Shown in pieces: positions 41,346-49,521 of a stretch of DNA of 64,000 nt (position 1 is the first letter of the stretch; every line of letters starts with the position of its first letter). Made by a program: the position numbers and the translations under genes. This stretch comes from Bacillus sp. MM2020_4 (lineage in GTDB: Bacteria; Bacillota; Bacilli; Bacillales; Cytobacillaceae), in the NCBI RefSeq assembly GCF_011250555.1, contig NZ_JAANMZ010000020.1, forward strand, positions 1-64,000. The letters run 5' to 3'. The notes under the pieces are model-generated. The model made no database searches. It was not told the origin of the DNA and worked only from the letters and a program-made list of their open reading frames with translations.

Positions 41346-42560
41346 CTATTCTTCTAAATCACCTTTTGGACCAAAGAATTCGAAGTGAATTCTATCTTCA
41401 TTCACTCCTAATTCTTTTAGTGAACGGTTTATTGCCTTCATAAATGGAACCGGTCCGCAAAAATAAAAGTCTGCAGCCTCAATAGAAATAGTAGTTTTTA
41501 ACCAATCACGAGTGATATAGCCCTCCACATCAAAGCGATTATTCACACGATCTTCTTCAGTTGGTGCATCATAAAAAATAAATGAATTTACGTGGTCAAG
41601 CGCTGCTAACTCTTCCACCTCATCTCTTAAGGCATGAACATTACTGTTAGCTGCAGCATGAACAAACGTTACCTTACGCCCGGGCTGCATTTCAACAACT
41701 GTTTTTAACATACTCATCATTGGCGTTAAACCAACTCCTCCACTTAGCAGCACAACAGGCGTTGTGCTTTCGGTATCAAGGACAAAATCACCCGCAGGGG
41801 CACTAATTTTTAGAATGTCCCCTTCATTTACACCATTATGCAGATAATTGGACGCCATTCCATCTGGGTTTGGGGTTCCAGCCTCACGCTTTACACTAAT
41901 ACGATAATAGTCCTTTCCAGGAGCATCAGAAAGACTGTATTGACGAATGTGAGTGAACTTCTCACCCTCTATTTCTAGTTTTATACTAATATACTGACCA
42001 GGAATAAAGTTTGCAATTCCTTTTTTATCTTCTGGTTTTAAATAAAAAGAGGTTATGACATCACTTTCGACTACTTTTCGATCAACAATAAAGCTGCGGA
42101 AGCCGTCCCAACCGCCTATTTGGTTTTCTGCTTCCTCATACATTTCTGCTTCAACACTGATGAAGGCATCGGCAATAACGTTATAAGCCACTGCCCAAGC
42201 ATTGATAATTTCGTCCGTTCCGGCATCCCCTAATACATCCTTAATCGCTAACAAAAGATGTTTTCCTACAATCGGATAATGCTCCGGCTTTATGCCAAGG
42301 CTTCTATGTTTATGGGCAATTTGTTTCACGACAGGAAGGATGGCTTCAAGATTGTCTATGTACATTGCTGCAGCATAAACCGTCCCTGCAAGTGCTTTTT
42401 GCTGTCTCCCTTGTTTTTGATTAGCATGATTAAAGATATTTAATAATTCCGGATGATTTCCGAACATCAATTGATAAAAGCGGGTTGTAATGGTTTCTCC
42501 GTGTTTTTCTAATACCGGTACTGTTGATTTAATGATCTCTATAGTTCTCTGATCTAGCAT
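41346..42560 (-). CDS. hmp: Flavohaemoglobin, nitric oxide dioxygenase (404 aa)
   Basis: Cytoplasmic enzyme turning NO and O2 to nitrate with NAD(P)H. Globin domain (1-140) with proximal His85 and distal Tyr29; FAD domain with RQYSLSDAP; NAD domain with LSGGVGLTPMMSM and FCGPVPFM. ATG at 42560 has AAGGAGTG upstream; the GTG three codons earlier is within that site. The promoter has an FNR-type site at -41.5 and a palindrome at the start point, so it should respond to oxygen/NO. Monocistronic. Confidence 0.97.
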   Translation of the reverse strand: MLDQRTIEIIKSTVPVLEKHGETITTRFYQLMFGNHPELLNIFNHANQKQGRQQKALAGTVYAAAMYIDNLEAILPVVKQIAHKHRSLGIKPEHYPIVGKHLLLAIKDVLGDAGTDEIINAWAVAYNVIADAFISVEAEMYEEAENQIGGWDGFRSFIVDRKVVESDVITSFYLKPEDKKGIANFIPGQYISIKLEIEGEKFTHIRQYSLSDAPGKDYYRISVKREAGTPNPDGMASNYLHNGVNEGDILKISAPAGDFVLDTESTTPVVLLSGGVGLTPMMSMLKTVVEMQPGRKVTFVHAAANSNVHALRDEVEELAALDHVNSFIFYDAPTEEDRVNNRFDVEGYITRDWLKTTISIEAADFYFCGPVPFMKAINRSLKELGVNEDRIHFEFFGPKGDLEE

Positions 42561-42585
42561 TATGAACACTCCTTATATGTATTTT

Positions 42586-42601
42586 CACTATGAACATAGT
42601 G
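42586..42601. promoter_or_regulatory. Operator-like palindrome at the hmp start point
   Basis: CACTATG-AA-CATAGTG is a perfect inverted repeat covering the predicted transcription start (about 42598). A repressor here would block initiation. It does not match the NsrR sites I know; regulator unknown. Confidence 0.5.
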
Positions 42602-42604
42602 TTA

Positions 42605-42647
42605 AGTATATGAAATGACGCACACGAATCTAGTGATATAAATCACA
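42605..42647 (-). promoter_or_regulatory. hmp promoter with FNR-type site at -41.5
   Basis: Minus-strand TATACT (42605-42610) is a good -10 with no proper -35. TGTGA-TTTATA-TCACT (42632-42647) is centred 41.5 bases upstream of the predicted start, exactly the spacing used by FNR/CRP class II activators. Confidence 0.6.
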
Positions 42648-42712
42648 CTTAACAATATTCATATAATGAATTGATGACATTTTCACAAATTGTTCACTTT
42701 TGAATATGACAA

Positions 42713-42732
42713 ATGTAACTAGTCAGTTACAT
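42713..42732. promoter_or_regulatory. 20-bp operator-like palindrome before degV
   Basis: ATGTAACT-AGTC-AGTTACAT has perfect 8-base arms. It lies 66 bases before the DegV start. Shape is like operators of TetR-type repressors; identity unknown. Confidence 0.45.
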
Positions 42733-42797
42733 TCCATTTTTATATGGTTGTCCTAGGCAGAAATTATGTGAGATAACCACTGGAGGAAGAGGATTAG

Positions 42798-43646
42798 ATG
42801 AAAAAATCAAAGATTGCGTGGATTACTGACACGACCGCTTCTCTTAGCAAAGAGTTTATTGAACAACATCATATTCATGTTATTCCGCTGCACGTTGTTA
42901 TAAATGATGAATTTTATAAAGAGACTATTGATATTACCGAGAAAGAATTTTATGAACGAATGAAGAATGAAGAAGGTAAATTTCAAACTTCTCAGCCATC
43001 TATTAATGATTTTGTTGAACTATATCATAAATTAAAGGAAGATTACGACTGCGGGATCGCGATCCATGCCTCAAGTTTATTGACCGGTACGTTTCAATCA
43101 TCGGTTATGGCGGCAGACATGGAAGAGTTTAAACTGTTTGCGATTGATTCACAGACAGGTTCCTACCCTCTTTCCCATTTGATAAAAAAAGGGGTTGAAT
43201 TAGAGAATGAAGGGCTTGATGCCGATGAAGTGGTGGCACAATTAAATGCTTTCCGTGACCAAACTCGGCTTTATTTGGTCCCTTCAAACCTGGATCAACT
43301 TCATAAAAGCGGCCGGGTTTCCGGGGGTCAAAAAATATTAGCGTCTCTCTTTAATATCAAACCTATTTTATCGATTGAAGAAGGGGCAGCTAGAATAAAG
43401 GACAAAGTCCGCACCGAAAAAAAGGCTTTTGCTTGGCTAGTGAATAAATTAACTGAAGACCTTGAAACCAAGTCAGTCCAGAAAGTAGCCATCGTTCATG
43501 CAAATGATTTAGAAAAGGCTGAACTGTTTGAAAAACTGGTTAACGATTCATTTCCTACTATTGAAACCGAAAAATTAATGCTCATAACGGTCGCAGGCGT
43601 ACATACTGGGGTAGGAACGCTTGGACTTTCATGGGTATGTGAATAA
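42798..43646 (+). CDS. DegV-family fatty acid-binding protein (282 aa)
   Basis: FakB-like protein that binds a fatty acid and presents it to a kinase for phospholipid synthesis. Typical blocks: WITDTTASL at the N terminus (TDS/T motif), QTSQPS with the Ser that meets the carboxylate, SQTGSYPLSHLI in the middle and GVHTGVGTLGLSW at the end. Length equals B. subtilis DegV/YitS. GGAGGAAGAGG precedes the ATG. Transcribed alone. Confidence 0.93.
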   Translation: MKKSKIAWITDTTASLSKEFIEQHHIHVIPLHVVINDEFYKETIDITEKEFYERMKNEEGKFQTSQPSINDFVELYHKLKEDYDCGIAIHASSLLTGTFQSSVMAADMEEFKLFAIDSQTGSYPLSHLIKKGVELENEGLDADEVVAQLNAFRDQTRLYLVPSNLDQLHKSGRVSGGQKILASLFNIKPILSIEEGAARIKDKVRTEKKAFAWLVNKLTEDLETKSVQKVAIVHANDLEKAELFEKLVNDSFPTIETEKLMLITVAGVHTGVGTLGLSWVCE

Positions 43647-43654
43647 CAGGGAAA

Positions 43655-43685
43655 AGGTGCATGGAGTTTCATGCACCTATTTTTT
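43655..43685 (+). terminator. degV terminator
   Basis: AGGTGCAT/ATGCACCT stem followed by ATTTTTTG. Confidence 0.85.
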
Positions 43686-43705
43686 GAAAAATATATCTAG
43701 TAGAA

Positions 43706-43738
43706 TTAAAAACTCGACTTTTAGTGGTCGAGTTTTTC
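43706..43738 (-). terminator. Terminator of the RimJ/RimL-like gene
   Basis: AAAAACTCGAC/GTCGAGTTTTT stem, T-rich on both strands, six bases past the stop at 43745. Confidence 0.85.
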
Positions 43739-43744
43739 ATTTGA

Positions 43745-44308
43745 TTATGGCTTTATTTTTGCGAAAATACAGGTATCCCGAAGCTCTCTTGTATCAGCCG
43801 AAATTCCATCATTTTTTAAGATACCTTCTAGTGTAAAGCCTAATTTTTCAGGTATTGCTCTACTTCTTATATTCTTAGAGTCACAACGAATTTCAACTCG
43901 TTTCGCCATCAATGCGGAAAAAGCAAACTCAGTTATTGCCTTGGTAGCTTCAGTCACGTATCCTTGGCTGCTAAACCTCGAATCAATCCAATACCCGATT
44001 TCAAATTTAGGAATCTCCCAGTTAATTCTATGTAAGCCTGAAGATGCGATGAATTCACCTGTTTCTTTAAGAAAAATATGGAAACGTAAGTCCTCGCGCG
44101 TTAAAAATTTTGCATGGGCCTCCCTCATGTTCGCCTCTACGTCCTCCACTGTTTGCTCCCGATGTGCCCACGGCATCCAAGGCTTCAGTTCATTTAATGA
44201 GGCTTGCATGGCTTGGTATACAGCTTTTCCATCGCCAGGCATTGGCTTTCGGATCAATAATCTTTCCGTGTAAAATTCTTCTGGAAAATCAATAAGGATT
44301 GGTTTCAT
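43745..44308 (-). CDS. GNAT acetyltransferase, RimJ/RimL type (187 aa)
   Basis: Acetyl-CoA-dependent N-acetyltransferase similar to ribosomal-protein Ser acetyltransferases such as YdaF/RimL. Starts with YTERLLIRKPMPGD and has the acetyl-CoA region FEIGYWIDSRFSSQGYVTEA, then VEIRCDSKNIRSRAIPEKLGF. ATG at 44308 has GGAGGG upstream. Substrate not known; could equally be an aminoglycoside-like or metabolite acetylase. Confidence 0.9.
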   Translation of the reverse strand: MKPILIDFPEEFYTERLLIRKPMPGDGKAVYQAMQASLNELKPWMPWAHREQTVEDVEANMREAHAKFLTREDLRFHIFLKETGEFIASSGLHRINWEIPKFEIGYWIDSRFSSQGYVTEATKAITEFAFSALMAKRVEIRCDSKNIRSRAIPEKLGFTLEGILKNDGISADTRELRDTCIFAKIKP

Positions 44309-44390
44309 TTTTTGTTCCCTCCATTTGAGATTTACTATTCGTTAGAATTTTGGGAAATCCTTTTTTCAAAAGAAAATATTTAGGAAAATG

Positions 44391-44495
44391 AAATTCGCTC
44401 ATTGCGTGGTAAAATTCGCTCATAGAATGTCCAAATTCGCTCATTGAACCGCAGAATCCGCTCATTAAACACCAAAATTAGCTCATGGGAAATAT
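44391..44495. repeat. Tandem repeat, five units of exactly 21 bp
   Basis: The 12-mer AAATTCGCTCAT starts at 44391, 44412 and 44433 (identical), and in altered form at 44454 and 44475. The spacing is exactly 21 bases each time while the other nine bases vary. The rest of the 44309-44581 gap holds only the proS terminator. Confidence 0.85.
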
Positions 44496-44532
44496 TTTTC
44501 TCCAAAATGATCTATTCAAGATACTTATTTTT

Positions 44533-44568
44533 CAAAAAAGAGACCCTCCCATAATGGAAGAGTCTCTC
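44533..44568 (-). terminator. proS terminator
   Basis: AGAGACTCTTCCA/GGGAGGGTCTCT stem followed by TTTTTTG on the minus strand. Confidence 0.88.
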
Positions 44569-44581
44569 TAAGAATCAACTT

Positions 44582-46012
44582 TTAATACGCTTTTGCCCAA
44601 TAAACCATCTGTTTGGCTTCTTTTCCGCAACAAACACAGTTTTCAGCTAGATTTTCTTGTTCGAATGGGATACAACGCGATGTTGCCCCAGCATCCTCTT
44701 TTATTTTTTCCTCACATGCTAAATCACCGCACCACATTGCCTTAATGAATCCTGGTTTTGCTTCCAGCGATACCTTTAATTCAGGAAGGGTTAACGCAAC
44801 CGATGTTCTTTCTTCGCGATGCTTTAGTGCCTTGTTATATAAATTGGATTGAATGTCATCGAGTAATGCAACGAGCTTGGTTTCTAATTCATCCAAAGGA
44901 ACTATGACCTTTTCCAGGGTATCTCGTCTTACTAAAACCACTTGCTTATTCTCAATATCTTTTGGTCCAACTTCAAGACGAACTGGGATCCCCTTCATTT
45001 CATACTCATTGAATTTCCAGCCTGGCTTTTTATCGCTGGCATCGATATCAACTCGTGCCACCGAACCAAGTGACTTTTTCAACTCATAAGCAAAATCAAG
45101 AACGCCCTCTTTATGCTGCGCAATCGGTACAATCATAACCTGTTTTGGCGCTGCTTTTGGCGGAATCACAAGTCCGCGGTCATCGCCGTGAACCATGATT
45201 AATGCACCGATAATCCTTGTCGTGAAGCCCCATGAGGTTTGATGCACGTATTGAAGTTTTCCTTCTTTGTCGGTGTATTGAATACCAAATGCTTCCGCAA
45301 AACCTGTGCCAAAATGGTGAGAAGTTCCAGATTGCAACGCTTTTCCATCATGCATCAAGCTTTCAATGGTAAAAGTAGCCTTTGCACCAGCGAATTTTTC
45401 CTTTTCCGTCTTCTGCCCTTTTACCACTGGAATCGCAAGAACTGTTTCACAAAGTTCCGCATAAACATTCAGCATTTTGATTGTTTCTTCCATAGCGTCT
45501 TCATCGGTCGCATGGGCTGTGTGCCCTTCCTGCCATAAAAACTCTAATGTGCGCAAAAATGGACGGGTTGTTTTTTCCCAGCGGACTACGTTTGCCCATT
45601 GATTATATAATTTTGGTAAGTCTCTATGTGAATGAATGATTTTACTGTAATGCTCACAAAATAGCACTTCTGATGTTGGACGGACGACCAATCGCTCTGC
45701 TAATGGTTCCGAGCCGCCATGGGTAACCCAAGCCACTTCAGGCGCAAACCCTTCGACATGATCCTTCTCTTTTTGCAACAGACTTTCAGGAATAAACAAC
45801 GGCATATAAACATTTTCATGACCTGTTTCTTTAATACGATTGTCTAATTCATTTTTAATGTTATCCCAAAGCGCATAGCCATATGGTCGAATAATCATCG
45901 AACCGCGCACGCTTGAATAGTCAATTAAATCTGCTTTCGTTACAACATCTGTATACCACTGGGCGAAATCCTCGTCCATTCCGGTAACATCTTTTACAAA
46001 TTCCTTTGCCAT
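44582..46012 (-). CDS. proS: Prolyl-tRNA synthetase, archaeal/eukaryotic-like type (476 aa)
   Basis: Charges tRNA-Pro. Class II catalytic motifs are seen: motif 2 region in [22 protein letters not shown] (split [10 protein letters not shown] and WQEGHTAH) and motif 3 [10 protein letters not shown]; the anticodon-binding domain follows, and a C-terminal zinc-like region has CGDLACEE and CVCCG. No editing insert is present, which marks the shorter ProS type found in some Bacilli beside or instead of the bacterial type. ATG at 46012 has GGGGTG upstream; a GTG three codons earlier was rejected. Controlled by a T-box. Confidence 0.95.
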   Translation of the reverse strand: MAKEFVKDVTGMDEDFAQWYTDVVTKADLIDYSSVRGSMIIRPYGYALWDNIKNELDNRIKETGHENVYMPLFIPESLLQKEKDHVEGFAPEVAWVTHGGSEPLAERLVVRPTSEVLFCEHYSKIIHSHRDLPKLYNQWANVVRWEKTTRPFLRTLEFLWQEGHTAHATDEDAMEETIKMLNVYAELCETVLAIPVVKGQKTEKEKFAGAKATFTIESLMHDGKALQSGTSHHFGTGFAEAFGIQYTDKEGKLQYVHQTSWGFTTRIIGALIMVHGDDRGLVIPPKAAPKQVMIVPIAQHKEGVLDFAYELKKSLGSVARVDIDASDKKPGWKFNEYEMKGIPVRLEVGPKDIENKQVVLVRRDTLEKVIVPLDELETKLVALLDDIQSNLYNKALKHREERTSVALTLPELKVSLEAKPGFIKAMWCGDLACEEKIKEDAGATSRCIPFEQENLAENCVCCGKEAKQMVYWAKAY

Positions 46013-46041
46013 TTTTGACACCCCATTAATATTTTTAAATA

Positions 46042-46285
46042 CAAAAAGACCCTAATCCTCAAAAGGGACCAAGGCCTGGCGGTACCACCCTAAATTCATA
46101 AAGCTACTGCTTTATACTCTTTCCATGGTAACGGAATTTATCCGCATGTATCTTCAAGTTACATCCGATACAGAACTCAGAGGCAGGTTCAAGTGACTGT
46201 CCTAAGAAACCTCGCACCAGTGGTTTCCTCTCTTGGTAAGACCATTTCACTCTACTAATCCCCATCATTGTTTCAATAGTATTTT
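46042..46285 (-). ncRNA. T-box riboswitch of proS
   Basis: Minus-strand leader with all T-box landmarks: Stem I with AGAGAGGAAACCACTGGTGC, a specifier region with CCT (Pro codon) in TTGAACCTGCC, the T-box core TTTAGGGTGGTACCGCC pairing with the tRNA acceptor end, and a terminator (GGTCCCT...AGGGTCTTTTT). Uncharged tRNA-Pro should favour the antiterminator and switch proS on. Confidence 0.93.
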
Positions 46286-46291
46286 TTGAAA

Positions 46292-46320
46292 ATTATATCC
46301 GTACTGCTCGTAAATGTCAA
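46292..46320 (-). promoter_or_regulatory. Consensus sigma-A promoter of proS
   Basis: Minus-strand TTGACA (46315-46320), 17-base spacer, TATAAT (46292-46297): both hexamers match consensus fully. The start should fall near 46285, at the 5' end of the T-box. Confidence 0.85.
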
Positions 46321-46412
46321 TTCCTATAGTGGAATATTTTTCTTACGAGCTACTTTAAACAACAATATAAATGGGTTAAAATGCATGTATTAGAAAAATG
46401 GAGGTGGTTTAG

Positions 46413-46544
46413 ATGAAAAAAGATGATAAAGATGATCTTGACCATGAGGAGGAAGAAAAGGAATTATTACTTGAATACATTCGGATGCAAAATGAAGCCC
46501 TTAAACGTATTTTCAAAAATACACTTGATAAAGAAAAGGAATAA
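46413..46544 (+). CDS. Small acidic protein, function unknown (43 aa)
   Basis: Short gene with a strong GGAGGTGG five bases before ATG 46413, ending in two stop codons. The product begins MKKDDKDDLDHEEEEKELLL; about 60% of residues are charged, with a likely single helix over residues 12-40. No signal or membrane segment. It lies upstream of the cupredoxin gene but 138 bases apart, so co-transcription is unsure. Confidence 0.65.
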   Translation: MKKDDKDDLDHEEEEKELLLEYIRMQNEALKRIFKNTLDKEKE

Positions 46545-46682
46545 TAACCTCACCATCCACCTCCTTCATCTCCAATATTCATAAAACGTTCATATCCCCA
46601 ATACCTTCATAGCATTAATTAGCATTTATAATACTCTTATGTTGGTTATTTCTAGAGGTCAACACAAAAGAGGAGACGAAAC

Positions 46683-47576
46683 ATGAGTATTTTTTCAATT
46701 ATTTCAGCTGTTTTTGTTACCATCGGCACCGGTTATTCAATTTATCTTGTTTACCGTCATAAAAACCAATTAGCCAACATACCAGGAATAATGATTAGTA
46801 TGGTTATTGCCGTCATAACGGGCTTAATTTCCGGTAGTATTATCGGAATTACCTCTGGTGAGACATTTCTTGTCGTTGGTGTCAGTATGATTATTGGTTT
46901 CGTCATTGGTTTCTTGGCTGGGCACCCTATCGGTTTATTAGCCATCCTCATGGGCGCCATTTCCGGTTTAATGGGAGGCATAAACGGTGCTATTTTAGGC
47001 GTTTTTCTTCAATTTATTAACCCGACAATTTTACTGGGTATCTTATTAGGCTTTTATATTGTCATTATCGGGTTCGTCCTTGTGTATATTCACGTTGCCA
47101 CGAATAGTAAGTTTTCAATCAATACGGAGGAGCTTTCCCCTTTTGCGATTATCGCGGGTGGAGCGGTGCTCGTTTCATTGTTTTTATTTATGTATAGCAG
47201 CGATATGGTCGAAATTCCGGGGAAAAGTGAAACTCCGCAGGCACAAGCCTCACAAGAACCGACCAATCTGCAAGTGAAAAAAACAGAACTTGATGTCACT
47301 AATGAAAGTACACCCAAAGTGAAGATGCTCGTAACGGAAAAAGGTTACACACCAAATGTCATCCGGGTGAAAAAGGGAGTTCCAGTTGAACTGGAAATTG
47401 AAAATCCGCTTAAAAATAATAGCTGTTTATCCACCTTCATGATTCCTGATTTTAATGTAAATAACCTAAATTTAAAGACCGGAACAACAAACCTATCCTT
47501 CACACCTGACAAAACAGGCGAATACACGTTCAGTTGTGGAATGAAGATGTTTAAAGGTACGATCATTGTAGAATAA
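46683..47576 (+). CDS. Membrane protein with C-terminal cupredoxin domain (297 aa)
   Basis: Six predicted helices (1-175), rich in Gly and Ile, with repeated small-residue segments, carry an outside linker (175-210) and a plastocyanin-like domain (213-297) of the COG4633 kind. Copper-type residues are C248 in NNSCLSTF and C285, M287 and M289 in FSCGMKMFKG. The two His of type 1 blue copper sites are not seen, so Cu(I) binding through Cys/Met is more likely than electron transfer. Probably for copper handling at the membrane. GAGGAGAC precedes the ATG; strong terminator follows. Confidence 0.82.
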   Translation: MSIFSIISAVFVTIGTGYSIYLVYRHKNQLANIPGIMISMVIAVITGLISGSIIGITSGETFLVVGVSMIIGFVIGFLAGHPIGLLAILMGAISGLMGGINGAILGVFLQFINPTILLGILLGFYIVIIGFVLVYIHVATNSKFSINTEELSPFAIIAGGAVLVSLFLFMYSSDMVEIPGKSETPQAQASQEPTNLQVKKTELDVTNESTPKVKMLVTEKGYTPNVIRVKKGVPVELEIENPLKNNSCLSTFMIPDFNVNNLNLKTGTTNLSFTPDKTGEYTFSCGMKMFKGTIIVE

Positions 47577-47579
47577 ATG

Positions 47580-47613
47580 TGGCTGCCATGGGATTCCCTG
47601 GCAGCCATTTTTT
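47580..47613. terminator. Terminator of the cupredoxin gene
   Basis: TGGCTGCCA/TGGCAGCCA stem followed by seven Ts on the plus strand; the convergent PepSY-like gene ends within the T-run. Confidence 0.88.
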
Positions 47614-48155
47614 TAGTTTGCTATGCTATCTAAGCTATCATTTTGGCGTTTCTTTCGTTTACCTTCGGCACGGAGAACCTTACTAGATAGGTAGATTCCC
47701 GACCCAGTAAGAACTATCATCGCTAGTGCTGTTAGATCAATCAACCACTTAATGTTTGTGTTGCCAATTCTACCTTCGTGTAGACCTCTGATCGTGCTAA
47801 GGAAAGACCCTTGACCCATTCCTCCTCCGCGTATTCCACCAGCGATATTTCCATTCCCGTTAAATCCTGACGATCTTTGGAATGGGCCACTTTCAGTTGA
47901 ACCAATTTGCCCCTGTATCTGAGTATCTTGTCTTGAATTCTGGCTAGAATTAGAAGTGGTTCCTTGCTCAGCTTGTCCCTGATTAAAAGGCCCTCGATTA
48001 AATTGGCCCGGTTGGAAGTTTCCTCTCCTGCCTTCTACCTGTGATTGCCCGATTAACCATGGCTCATTCATCACCAATCCCGTAATTGACTCCATCAAGA
48101 TAAGAATTGAAGCAATTAAGCCAATCCATAAATGCGCTCTTCTCATTTTCTTCAT
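47613..48155 (-). CDS. PepSY-associated membrane protein with Gly/Gln/Asn-rich loop (180 aa)
   Basis: Two-helix protein of the PepSY-TM-like kind: N-terminal RRAHLWIGLIASILILMESITG, an outside loop of about 90 residues rich in Gly, Gln, Asn and Ser, then GLHEGRIG and a second helix ending GSGIYLS. HLW and LHEGR blocks are typical of short PepSY-TM proteins. Relatives lie beside iron/haem or copper reductase-like and two-component systems. It has its own promoter with a direct-repeat box matching that of the adaptor operon at 53109. Ends in a basic tail. Function unknown. Confidence 0.75.
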   Translation of the reverse strand: MKKMRRAHLWIGLIASILILMESITGLVMNEPWLIGQSQVEGRRGNFQPGQFNRGPFNQGQAEQGTTSNSSQNSRQDTQIQGQIGSTESGPFQRSSGFNGNGNIAGGIRGGGMGQGSFLSTIRGLHEGRIGNTNIKWLIDLTALAMIVLTGSGIYLSSKVLRAEGKRKKRQNDSLDSIAN

Positions 48156-48197
48156 ACTTATTGTACTCCCTTCGAATTTACCTCATGCTTATATCAA

Positions 48198-48240
48198 TTG
48201 ATAAACTTATTATGAAGGGAATTCCTTAAGATAATCTTAA
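48198..48240 (-). promoter_or_regulatory. PepSY-gene promoter with response-regulator box
   Basis: Minus strand: TTAAGA-N5-TTAAGGAA (48222-48240), 18 bases, then TATCAA (48198-48203) as -10. The same layout occurs at 53159-53201. The box overlaps a perfect 15-bp palindrome TTAAGAT-T-ATCTTAA. Confidence 0.6.
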
Positions 48241-48241
48241 A

Positions 48242-48274
48242 AAAAAGCCCAATTACTATCTTTTTTGGGCTTTT
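48242..48274 (-). terminator. Terminator overlapping the histidine kinase gene end
   Basis: AAGCCCAA/TTGGGCTT stem followed by TTTTTT on the minus strand; the 5' arm is in the last codons of the kinase gene. It separates the kinase from the PepSY-like gene. Confidence 0.78.
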
Positions 48275-49512
48275 GGAAACGTGATTTCAATTGTTGTTCC
48301 GAGACCAACCGTGCTCTGCACTTTTGTTTTTCCGTGATGCTTCTCGATGATCCATTTGGCAATCGATAGTCCAAGCCCTGTTCCTTCAGCCGCTGTCCGC
48401 GTCTTATCACTTTGATAGAAACGGTCAAAGATTTTTGGGATATCTTTTTCAGGTATACCCATCCCGTTATCCTTTACCTGAAAGAAAATCGAAGAATGAC
48501 TTTGCTTGCACGTTAGCACGATTTCGCCGCCCTCTTTTGTATACTTTAGAGCGTTATCTACTAGAATAACAATCAATTGATGAATTCTTTCTTTATCTGC
48601 AAAAATTGTAACAGGCTCAAGCGCCTCTATCCGAAGTGACTTTTCTTGATACATCGCTATTTCTTCGTAGTGATGCATGATTTCCGTTAAAAGACTATCC
48701 AGTTGGAAGAGCGACTTTTTCATTTCAATTTGATCAGAATCAGATCTGGCTAGGGTTAATAAATTGGTTACTAGTTTCGAAAGTCTTCTTGATTCATTTG
48801 AAATCGTCGAAACATCAAGAATTTTTTCCTGTACAGTGGCAAATGGCGCCCTTAATAGCAAATCAGTTTTAGCCTGAATAACCGCTAGAGGCGTCCGTAG
48901 CTCGTGCGAGGCATCCGATACAAACTCCTGCTGCTTTTGCCAGGCATTTTTAATCGGAACCAATGCCCTTCCGGCTAAGAAATAACCCGAGGCAACAGCA
49001 CAAATGATTCCCACACCACAACCAATCAGCATAATCAACAACAGTCTGTCCAATAATTCTTTTTCCGAATTTACATTGCGAATAAATTGAACAGTCACGT
49101 TTCCAAGTTCAGGACTTACTACCTCGATGGCAACATATCGAAACGAAAAGTGTTCAACCTCTATATCCTGCAAGCTGTTTAATTTTTTTGGATGGACGAG
49201 TTCCTCATTATCTTGAAAAAGTTGAGAATCCCTTGTTTCTCCCGCTAAAAGCCGATTATTATCATCCCATATTAAAGTAATAATTCTTGGGTCTCTTCTA
49301 ACAAATCGAGGATCCCCATCGCCACCGCGAATATCTCCCGGACCTTTTGACAATTGTTGAAAATGATTAACAGATTCAAGTAAGGAATGATTTACATCCT
49401 TATACAGTTTATTATCGGTATAAAAATAAATAATGCATCCTAGGATACTAATTACAACTATAAAGACCAATGAATTTAACCATGTAAGCCTGATATGTGT
49501 TTGACGAAACAT
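48256..49512 (-). CDS. Membrane sensor histidine kinase (418 aa)
   Basis: Sensor partner of the response regulator encoded nine bases upstream. Two transmembrane helices (12-31 and about 157-181) frame an extracytoplasmic sensor of about 125 residues. Phosphoacceptor His203 in SDASHELRTPLAVIQ, N-box VILVDNALKYT, G1 DNGMGIP and G2 GTGLGLSIAKW are intact. Genes for an adaptor/ABC efflux system lie just upstream, so it probably senses the substrate of that pump or envelope stress. Confidence 0.92.
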   Translation of the reverse strand: MFRQTHIRLTWLNSLVFIVVISILGCIIYFYTDNKLYKDVNHSLLESVNHFQQLSKGPGDIRGGDGDPRFVRRDPRIITLIWDDNNRLLAGETRDSQLFQDNEELVHPKKLNSLQDIEVEHFSFRYVAIEVVSPELGNVTVQFIRNVNSEKELLDRLLLIMLIGCGVGIICAVASGYFLAGRALVPIKNAWQKQQEFVSDASHELRTPLAVIQAKTDLLLRAPFATVQEKILDVSTISNESRRLSKLVTNLLTLARSDSDQIEMKKSLFQLDSLLTEIMHHYEEIAMYQEKSLRIEALEPVTIFADKERIHQLIVILVDNALKYTKEGGEIVLTCKQSHSSIFFQVKDNGMGIPEKDIPKIFDRFYQSDKTRTAAEGTGLGLSIAKWIIEKHHGKTKVQSTVGLGTTIEITFPKAQKR

Positions 49513-49521
49513 TTGCTGCTC

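Noticed and set aside
44320-44470. Minus-strand short protein with repeated MSEF
   Set aside because: No ribosome site, and two of the five repeat units break the pattern; noted as repeat only.
44391-44495. Short CRISPR array
   Set aside because: Units of 12 conserved plus 9 variable bases are far too short for repeats and spacers, and no cas gene is near.
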